NCBI GenBank assembly: GCA_003530935.1
Contig: DPEO01000010.1
Coordinates: 1-5,567, forward strand
Origin: Desulfomicrobiaceae bacterium
GTDB taxonomy: Bacteria > Desulfobacterota > Desulfovibrionia > Desulfovibrionales > Desulfomicrobiaceae
DNA length: 5,567 nucleotides
Reading direction: 5' to 3'
The notes beneath the pieces are model-generated. The model was not told where the DNA came from. It saw only the letters and a list, made by a program, of their open reading frames with translations, and did no database searches. This document shows positions 1 through 4,965 of the stretch, one piece after another. The translations under genes and the position numbers were made by a program. Positions within the stretch are counted from its first letter, which is position 1, and each line of letters begins with the position of its first letter.

Positions 1-161
1 AGGTCATCCACCAGGACACCCCCGCCGGCTCCGCCCTGGCCCAGATCCAAGCCAAAAACTACGCCGCCAAATACCGCGCCCCCGGGGTGCGGGTCCTGGA
101 AGTGGGAGTGGAATTCAGCGCCGCCCAACGCCAAATCGTGGGATGGGAGGTAGGGGCCTAG
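1..161 (+). CDS. C-terminal end of AAA-ATPase-like / PD-(D/E)XK nuclease family protein (5' truncated by window)
   Basis: An open frame enters from the left edge (first whole codon at position 3) and ends at TAG 159-161, giving 52 residues. The peptide contains ALAQIQAKNYAAKYR, then VRVLEVGVEFS, then RQIVGWEV. This order (AL-x-QI-x-x-x-Y, a hydrophobic strand ending G-V-x-F, R-x-I-x-x-W) is what I know from the end of the PDDEXK_9/DUF1703 domain. That domain usually sits behind an AAA-ATPase-like domain in proteins of roughly 500-600 residues. The catalytic residues would lie upstream and cannot be seen. Such proteins are common in multiple copies in Bacteroidetes, Desulfobacterota and others; their role is unclear, possibly defence or mobile-element related. 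A 109-base gap and a hairpin separate it from the CRISPR operon, so it is probably not part of it. Confidence 0.72.
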   Translation, partial: VIHQDTPAGSALAQIQAKNYAAKYRAPGVRVLEVGVEFSAAQRQIVGWEVGA

Positions 162-194
162 CGACGCCGACCCGCAGGCCCCGGGCAAGCATCG

Positions 195-228
195 CGGGAG
201 AGGCGCAAAATCTCAGCCGCCGCTCCCG
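195..228 (+). promoter_or_regulatory. Strong imperfect stem-loop between the upstream gene and the CRISPR operon
   Basis: CGGGAG (195-200) pairs with CTCCCG (223-228), and GGCG (202-205) pairs with CGCC (218-221). A single A/G mismatch (201/222) separates the two helices, and the 12-base loop (206-217) is A-rich. There are ten Watson-Crick pairs in all. No T-run follows, so it is not a textbook intrinsic terminator. It could end the upstream transcript with Rho's help, shield a 3' end, or be a structured 5' leader of the CRISPR operon. I see no convincing -35/-10 pair in 162-270, so the operon promoter is unplaced. Confidence 0.5.
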
Positions 229-259
229 TACTCCTTGGAGAAAGGGACACACCTTCTTC

Positions 260-265
260 AAGGAG
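260..265 (+). promoter_or_regulatory. Shine-Dalgarno site that fixes the CAPP start
   Basis: AAGGAG lies five bases before ATG 271. The same frame is open from a TTG at 235, which would add 12 residues, but nothing as good precedes that codon. The ATG at 271 is therefore chosen. Confidence 0.8.
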
Positions 266-270
266 CCGCC

Positions 271-1857
271 ATGGCCGCCACGCCCCAACCACGCCCCGTG
301 GATTTTGGTCTCATCCTCGCTCGCCTGGAGCACCTTGCCCTCACCGGCGCAGATCCAGAGGCCCTCCGGCAGCTTCTGTCCGAGCGGGAACTGCTCGAGG
401 AACTGGATGCCTCGCAGCTGCTGCGCTGGGCCCGCTGCGCACAAATGGCCCAAGACCGCGACGCAGCGCACGCAGCCTTGGAAACCCTCCACCAGCGCTT
501 CCCGCACGACCCCCTCGGCTGGCAGGAACACCACGCCCTCCTTGAGACCCTCGGCGATACGCCAGGGCGCATGCGCCTGCGCGCCCTCTGCCAACAACTG
601 GCCCCCCAGCACCTGGGGATCGTATCCCCCGCACCCAAGCCCAGTCCGGAGCCTCAAGAACCCGCGGTGCCCGAAGCCCCGTTTACGCGCCAGGCACACA
701 TGGAAGAGCTCATCCGCCACTACATGCACATCTTCCGCGGCCGCGAAGACTGCTTCGCCCGGCAGTGGGTGGACAAGGCCACCGGCAAAAGCGGCTACGT
801 GCCGGTGCGCGAACCGCTGACGCCTGCGGCTGTGCGCGAGCACCTGGCGGGACTGCGCACCTACGGCATCTATCTCCTGACTCAAAGCGGCCGCACCTAT
901 CTGGGCGTCATCGATGCGGACCTGCGCAAGGAGCTGCGGGGCGCACGCCTCGATGGCCGCGAACGCCACACCGTGCGCCGAGAGCTCGCCTACCTCCTCG
1001 GGCGCCTCCCTGGGCTTGCCGCGGAGCAGAAGCTCCATTGCATCACGGAATTCAGCGGCGGCAAAGGCTACCATTTTTGGTTTCCCTTCGCCGAACCCGT
1101 GGACCCTGCTGCCGTCCGCACCGCCCTGGGGCGACTGGCGGCCCGCCTACAGCCGGACCTCACCGCCTTCCATTTGGAGGTCTTCCCCAAGCAAGACACC
1201 CTGTCCGGCAAGGGGCTGGGGAACCTCGTCAAGCTCCCCTTGGGCATCCACCGCCTCTCGGGCAAACCCTCCCGCCTTTTGCCCGGCACCCGGGAGGACA
1301 TGGTGCGGCAACTGGAGCGGCTGCAAGGCGTTGTCCTCAATGCGGCATCCGTGCTGGAGAGCCTGCCGCCTGCGGCCCCGGTGCTCCCCCATCCGGCGGC
1401 CACGGCGTGGGCGGAGGACTTTCCCAACCTCCACACCCTGACCCAGGCCTGCCCGCTCGTGGCCGGCATCGTCGCCCTGTGCCGGCAAAGACGCACCCTG
1501 TCCCTGCGCGAAGAGCGCGTCCTCTTGGGCACCATCGGTTTTTTGCCCGAGCGCCGTCAGGTCCTCCACGCCCTGTTGGGGGACCAAGAAAACTACAACC
1601 CGCACCTGGTGGACTACAAAATCTCCCGTCTGCGGGGAACTCCGCTGGGCTGCCGCAAGATCCACGCCCTGCTGGAAAGCACCCGGGACCTCTGCCCCGC
1701 TCCCGGCCCGGTGCGCTACCTCCACCCCTTGGTGTTCGTCCCCGGCTGGCGCCTCGAACAGGCCGAGGTCTCGGAGCGCATCACCAATCTCCAGGACGCG
1801 CTGCGGGAACTCCGCCGCGCCATGGATCTGGTGCACCGATTTTTGCCAGCCCACTAG
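271..1857 (+). CDS. CRISPR-associated primase-polymerase (CAPP; TPR-like + archaeo-eukaryotic primase + Cys4 PriL-like domain)
   Basis: This 528-residue protein belongs to the archaeo-eukaryotic primase superfamily, close to the TOTE-type primase domain. Residues about 38-115 are helical and TPR-like; 118-138 is a proline-rich linker. The primase domain then shows FRGRED (155-160), SGY (174-176), catalytic VIDAD with D215 and D217, SGGKGYHFWF with S262 and H268, and HLEVFPKQD (301-309), where E303 or D309 should be the third metal ligand. GNLVKLPLG (317-325) follows, typical of the family. The C-terminal region carries four cysteines (394, 404, 461, 475) in an order recalling the Fe-S domain of primase large subunit PriL. 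Known CAPPs make primers and extend DNA, and are encoded beside cas1-cas2, where they are proposed to process or fill in spacer DNA. Here the stop codon overlaps the cas1 ribosome site, so the pair is co-translated. The family call is strong; the Fe-S cluster and the exact role are inferred. Confidence 0.88.
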   Translation: MAATPQPRPVDFGLILARLEHLALTGADPEALRQLLSERELLEELDASQLLRWARCAQMAQDRDAAHAALETLHQRFPHDPLGWQEHHALLETLGDTPGRMRLRALCQQLAPQHLGIVSPAPKPSPEPQEPAVPEAPFTRQAHMEELIRHYMHIFRGREDCFARQWVDKATGKSGYVPVREPLTPAAVREHLAGLRTYGIYLLTQSGRTYLGVIDADLRKELRGARLDGRERHTVRRELAYLLGRLPGLAAEQKLHCITEFSGGKGYHFWFPFAEPVDPAAVRTALGRLAARLQPDLTAFHLEVFPKQDTLSGKGLGNLVKLPLGIHRLSGKPSRLLPGTREDMVRQLERLQGVVLNAASVLESLPPAAPVLPHPAATAWAEDFPNLHTLTQACPLVAGIVALCRQRRTLSLREERVLLGTIGFLPERRQVLHALLGDQENYNPHLVDYKISRLRGTPLGCRKIHALLESTRDLCPAPGPVRYLHPLVFVPGWRLEQAEVSERITNLQDALRELRRAMDLVHRFLPAH

Positions 1858-1860
1858 GAG
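1856..1860 (+). promoter_or_regulatory. Shine-Dalgarno site of cas1, overlapping the CAPP stop codon
   Basis: AGGAG begins on the second base of the CAPP TAG stop (1855-1857) and lies six bases before the GTG at 1867. A ribosome finishing CAPP would land on the cas1 start, suggesting translational coupling. It also supports the GTG start, since no ATG is nearby in this frame. Confidence 0.7.
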
Positions 1861-1866
1861 CGCCTC

Positions 1867-2916
1867 GTGGAACGCGTCTATGTGCTGGAACCTGGGGCCT
1901 ACCTGCGCAAGGAAGACGACAACCTGGCCGTGGTGCGCCACGGCCGTACCGTAGAGCGCGTGGCCTTCGATGGCCTCAAAACCCTCACCGTGATGGGCTA
2001 TGGCTCCCTGTCTGGGGCCGTGCTCAAGGCCTTGGTGCAGCACCGAGTGGAAACCGTTCTGTTGTCGCCCACCGGCCGCTTCGAGGCCCGACTGGTCCTT
2101 GACGAGCACAAACACGTGGAGCGCCGCCGGGCCCAATACCTCGTGCTCTCCAACCCGGCCAGGGCAGCCCAGATCGCCCGCAGCATCGTGGCCGGCAAGC
2201 TTCGCGCCCAGGCCCGGTTTCTCCTGTTGCGCGGCCAGCAATATGGCGATGAACGCCTGCTCGCCGCAGGCGCGGCCATCCGCGCCCTGGAGCGCGGACT
2301 CCCGGCGCAGCCATCCTTGGAACTGGTACGCGGCGCCGAAGGCCACGGCAGCCGCATCTATTTCGGGGTCTTCGGCCTGCTTGTGCGCAACCCCGCCTTC
2401 ACCTTCACCGGCCGCACCCGCCGCCCCCCTCGGGACCCCATCAATGCCCTGATCTCCTACGTCTCCACCGTGCTCACGGCCGAAGTGCTCTCCGCCATCT
2501 CCCGCGTGGGCCTCGACCCCTACCTGGGCGCCCTGCACGAAGTGGCCTACGGCCGGCCATCCCTGGCCTGCGACCTGGTGGAAGAATGGCGCACCTTCGT
2601 GGCCGACCGCCTTATCCTCGGGCTGGTGAACCGCCGCGCCGTCAGCCCCGAAGGCTTCATCCTGCGCCCCGCCCCCGAGGCCTTTGCCCACGAAGACGAG
2701 CTCACGGAAAAACGCCCGGTGTCCATGAAGCCAGGCACCGTCCGCGCCCTCATGGAGAGCTACGACACCTGGATGACCACCCGCACCCGGGACCCCATGG
2801 CCGACGACCACACCACGCTGCGGGAACTCATCCTGCGGCAGGTGCGCCGCTTCGCCGCCCACCTCACCGGCGAAGCCCCTGAGTACCGCCCTTTCCCTTG
2901 GGAGCTTGTCCGCTGA
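1867..2916 (+). CDS. cas1: CRISPR-associated endonuclease/integrase Cas1
   Basis: Cas1 is the metal-dependent integrase that, as two dimers bridged by Cas2, inserts prespacers at the leader end of the array. The protein has 349 residues, normal for a stand-alone Cas1, and no reverse-transcriptase or Cas6 fusion. The N-terminal beta domain starts VYVLEPGAYLRKEDDNLAV and continues to about residue 85; the rest is the helical catalytic domain. The metal ligands are all present: E158 in GAEGHGSRIYF, H224 in GLDPYLGALHE, and D236 in SLACDLVEEWR, with E239 nearby. The family segment RPPRDPINALISYV is also intact. The start is GTG at 1867, nine bases after the CAPP stop. The stop TGA (2914-2916) shares its last base with the cas2 ATG. 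The sequence resembles Cas1 of type III and some type I systems; the subtype cannot be fixed from it alone. Confidence 0.97.
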   Translation: MERVYVLEPGAYLRKEDDNLAVVRHGRTVERVAFDGLKTLTVMGYGSLSGAVLKALVQHRVETVLLSPTGRFEARLVLDEHKHVERRRAQYLVLSNPARAAQIARSIVAGKLRAQARFLLLRGQQYGDERLLAAGAAIRALERGLPAQPSLELVRGAEGHGSRIYFGVFGLLVRNPAFTFTGRTRRPPRDPINALISYVSTVLTAEVLSAISRVGLDPYLGALHEVAYGRPSLACDLVEEWRTFVADRLILGLVNRRAVSPEGFILRPAPEAFAHEDELTEKRPVSMKPGTVRALMESYDTWMTTRTRDPMADDHTTLRELILRQVRRFAAHLTGEAPEYRPFPWELVR

Positions 2917-3194
2917 TGTTCTACGTCATCTGCTACGACATCGCCGAGGACCGCGCCCGCACCAAGGCCGCCAAACTCCTGGACGGCTACGGCCGACGAG
3001 TGCAAAAGTCCGTGTATGAATGCGAACACATAAGCGAGCGCCAACTCCTGCGGCTCCTTGACAAGCTCGAACGCCTCTTGGACCACACCAGCGACAGCGT
3101 GCGCTGCTACCGCCTCTGCCGCAGCTGTCTTACGGATTTCGAAGGACTGGGGATCGGCGAGCCGCCGCGCCCGCGCTCCAGCGCCTACCTGTAG
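2916..3194 (+). CDS. cas2: CRISPR-associated protein Cas2
   Basis: Cas2 forms the central dimer of the Cas1-Cas2 spacer integration complex. The protein has 92 residues, normal for the family. It opens with MFYVICYDIAEDRAR, the first ferredoxin-fold strand with the conserved D8. RVQKSVYEC (about residues 29-37) is the second conserved segment, followed by a helix and the strand VRCYRLC. The ATG at 2916 overlaps the cas1 TGA by one base (TGATG). An upstream TTG at 2898 in the same frame would add six residues but lies inside cas1 and would disturb the usual N-terminal strand, so I reject it. The last roughly 20 residues (EGLGIGEPPRPRSSAYL) are a short, proline-rich tail, probably flexible. A 38-base gap separates it from the next gene. 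Confidence 0.96.
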   Translation: MFYVICYDIAEDRARTKAAKLLDGYGRRVQKSVYECEHISERQLLRLLDKLERLLDHTSDSVRCYRLCRSCLTDFEGLGIGEPPRPRSSAYL

Positions 3195-3217
3195 CGGAAT
3201 TGGGCGCCTTGCCTTGA

Positions 3218-3229
3218 TCCTCCGGAGGA
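3218..3229 (+). promoter_or_regulatory. Palindromic Shine-Dalgarno site of the CARF-HEPN-Csx16 gene
   Basis: TCCTCCGGAGGA is a perfect 12-base palindrome whose right half (GGAGGA, 3224-3229) is the ribosome site for ATG 3233. The left half has the same core as the 16S rRNA anti-Shine-Dalgarno end, so it can compete for the site, either by a small TCCT/AGGA hairpin with a CCGG loop or between two transcripts. It could lower translation of this potentially toxic RNase, but it may be coincidence. Confidence 0.5.
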
Positions 3230-3232
3230 ACC

Positions 3233-4837
3233 ATGCACGAATCCACCCCCCACCTCATCTCCTTTCTCGGCACGGGAAACTACCAGCCTGTCACCTATCG
3301 CTTCCACCCCGAAGGCCCAGGGGTCGAAACCCGCTACGCCGCCCTGGCCATCCGCAAGCTCCTTGGCCCAGGGGGCACCACCATCTTCGCCACGGCCAAG
3401 GCCATGGAAACCCACGGGGCAGACATCGCCGCCGCCTTTGCCGAGGCAGGGCTCGACCAGCCCCAAATCGTCCCCATCACCAACGGCGCAACCCCCACGG
3501 AGCTGCAGGCCAACTTCCGCACCCTGCTCGATACCATGACCGCGACCTCCGCCCCGCTGGTGGTGGACATCACCCACGGCTTTCGCTCCCAACCGTTCTT
3601 TGCCGGCGCGGCCCTGCACCTCTACCGCGCCCTGGGAGACTCCCAGCCCATCCAGGTCCTCTACGGCGCCTACGAGGCCAAGGACGACCACAACGAGGCC
3701 CCCATCTGGGACCTGACCGCCTTCGTGGAGACCGCAGACTGGAGCACCGCCATCGCCACCTTTCTCGCCACCGGCCATGGCACCGCCCTGGCCGATCTCG
3801 CCGAGAGCACCGGCCGCGCCTGGGGCAAAGCCTGGGGACTTTCCGGCAGACAGGGCGATCCGCCCCAACTGCTCGGCTTGGCAACCGCCCTGCGCAGCGT
3901 CTGCCAGGCCCTGGACGGCATCCGCATCGGCGAGCTCCTCCTCCCGCCTGCCCCTGGCAGAACCTCCTTGGTCACCGGCCTGCTGGAGGCCATCGCCAAC
4001 GTCCGGCCCCAGTTGGAAGAGCGCCTCCCCGTGCTCCAGGAACCCATGAACCGCTTGGAAGCGATGCTGCGCCCCCTGTCCCTCACGGAAAACCACCTGG
4101 CATCGGATGCCGGCCACAACGCCCTCGCGGCCTTGGCCCAGATCTACCTTGATTGGGGCCGTCTGGCCGAGGCGGCGGTGGTCCTGCGCGAAGGCTGGAC
4201 CTGCCGCCTGGCCCCGCCCGAAGCCACCTGCCCTACCCAGCCCGGCTTCGACGAAGCCCAACGCCGCCATTGGGACGCCGTCTTTGCCGAGATACGGGAT
4301 ATCGCCGGTCCTGTGGCCGAAGTGCGTAACGACATCCAGCACGGCGGCATGAAGAAACGCCCCCTGCCCAAAGACAGGGTCCGCCCCCGCCTCGAGGCCG
4401 AAGTGCAGCGCTTCGCCGCCTCTGGCCGCATCGAGCCTCCAACGTCCACCGGCAGCGTGTGGTTCGTCTCCCGGCATCCCGGGGCCAAGGAATGGGCAAA
4501 GCGCCAAGGGATCAGCATCTCCCGCATGGTGGATCACCTCGACCCGGAACAGATTCAGCCCGGAGACACCGTCATCGGCACCCTGCCCATCCACCTGGCC
4601 GCCCAAGTATGCCAGCGTGGAGCGCGGTTCTTCTTCCTGTCCCTGGACCTCCCACCAGAGGCCCGGGGAGAAGAATTGTCCCTCGAAGATATGGAGCACT
4701 ACGGTGCCTGCCTGCACGAGTTCGAGGTTCGAAAGCGCGAAACCATCCCACCCACGGACCCGGCCCTTCCGTCGGCTTCCGCCACCCAACCCACGGAAAA
4801 GACAGCTCCAGACAAAAACCGATCCATGAGTGACTGA
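3233..4837 (+). CDS. csx2-csx16: CARF-HEPN ribonuclease (TM1812/Csx2 family) fused to a C-terminal Csx16 domain
   Basis: A 534-residue accessory effector of type III CRISPR immunity. The N-terminal CARF domain (about 1-165) opens LISFLGTGNYQPVTYRF (8-24) and contains VVDITHGFRSQPF (D112 to S119 at its core), both hallmarks of the TM1812 (Csx2) family, which binds cyclic oligoadenylate. A helical region follows, with the HEPN RNase motif EVRNDIQH (R365 and H370, the R-x4-H signature). Residues about 407-502 then form what looks like a whole Csx16 (VVA1548 family) protein: VWFVSRHPGAKEWAKRQG (409-426), HLDPEQIQPGDTVIGTLP (435-452), ARFFFLSLDLPPEARG and a final HEFEV strand. Csx16 is normally a separate protein of about 100 residues and has been reported, from memory, as a ring nuclease. 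The tail 503-534 is Pro/Ser/Thr-rich and probably disordered. So one chain should sense cyclic oligoadenylate, cut RNA, and destroy the signal. Domain calls are strong; coupled activity is inferred. Confidence 0.9.
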   Translation: MHESTPHLISFLGTGNYQPVTYRFHPEGPGVETRYAALAIRKLLGPGGTTIFATAKAMETHGADIAAAFAEAGLDQPQIVPITNGATPTELQANFRTLLDTMTATSAPLVVDITHGFRSQPFFAGAALHLYRALGDSQPIQVLYGAYEAKDDHNEAPIWDLTAFVETADWSTAIATFLATGHGTALADLAESTGRAWGKAWGLSGRQGDPPQLLGLATALRSVCQALDGIRIGELLLPPAPGRTSLVTGLLEAIANVRPQLEERLPVLQEPMNRLEAMLRPLSLTENHLASDAGHNALAALAQIYLDWGRLAEAAVVLREGWTCRLAPPEATCPTQPGFDEAQRRHWDAVFAEIRDIAGPVAEVRNDIQHGGMKKRPLPKDRVRPRLEAEVQRFAASGRIEPPTSTGSVWFVSRHPGAKEWAKRQGISISRMVDHLDPEQIQPGDTVIGTLPIHLAAQVCQRGARFFFLSLDLPPEARGEELSLEDMEHYGACLHEFEVRKRETIPPTDPALPSASATQPTEKTAPDKNRSMSD

Positions 4838-4965
4838 CCCCCTTGAAAACAAGGACAATTTTGGCTAAAAAAACATCACCCAGCATTTCCCGAGGGCAAA
4901 AAATCGGAGGATTCGTGAACGCACCAGCGCCAACCCGCTCCCCACAAGGGCTCCCTCCATCCGCA
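4838..4965 (+). promoter_or_regulatory. CRISPR leader
   Basis: This non-coding stretch between the effector gene's stop and the first repeat is A-rich in its first half (A-runs at 4867-4873 and 4898-4903), unlike the surrounding genes, and C-rich in its second half. Its position before the first repeat agrees with the repeat orientation judged from the 3' end GATTAAGAC. New spacers should be inserted at the 4965/4966 junction. Confidence 0.75.
4843..4871 (+). promoter_or_regulatory. Candidate sigma70-type promoter of the CRISPR array
   Basis: TTGAAA (4843-4848, five of six matches to TTGACA) and TAAAAA (4866-4871, four of six to TATAAT) are 17 bases apart. Transcription would start near 4878, about 88 bases before the first repeat. 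The -35 element lies inside a small perfect inverted repeat, CCTTG-AAAA-CAAGG (4841-4854), which could form a 5-bp hairpin in the upstream mRNA. The -10 match is modest. Confidence 0.4.

Noticed and set aside
235..270. Upstream TTG start adding 12 residues to CAPP
   Set aside because: The ATG at 271 has AAGGAG five bases upstream; the TTG has no comparable site.
765..2102. Long + strand open frame overlapping CAPP and cas1
   Set aside because: It is very rich in Pro, Arg, Gly and Ala, as expected for an out-of-frame reading of high-GC coding DNA, and has no recognisable motif.
1147..2862. 571-codon minus-strand open frame opposite CAPP and cas1
   Set aside because: It mirrors conserved CAPP and Cas1 motifs on the + strand; long antisense frames are common in high-GC genes. 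The same applies to 3185-4858 opposite the CARF gene.
2898..2915. Earlier TTG start for cas2
   Set aside because: The conserved Cas2 N-terminus with Asp at position 8 begins at ATG 2916, which also gives the usual one-base overlap with the cas1 stop.
1867..2916. Possible Cas1 fusion with reverse transcriptase or Cas6
   Set aside because: The 349 residues are fully accounted for by a normal Cas1; no YxDD motif or extra domain is present.
4841..4860. Intrinsic terminator after the effector gene
   Set aside because: The stem has only five A/T-containing pairs and is followed by ACAATTTTGG rather than a clean T-run, so it is noted only as a hairpin.
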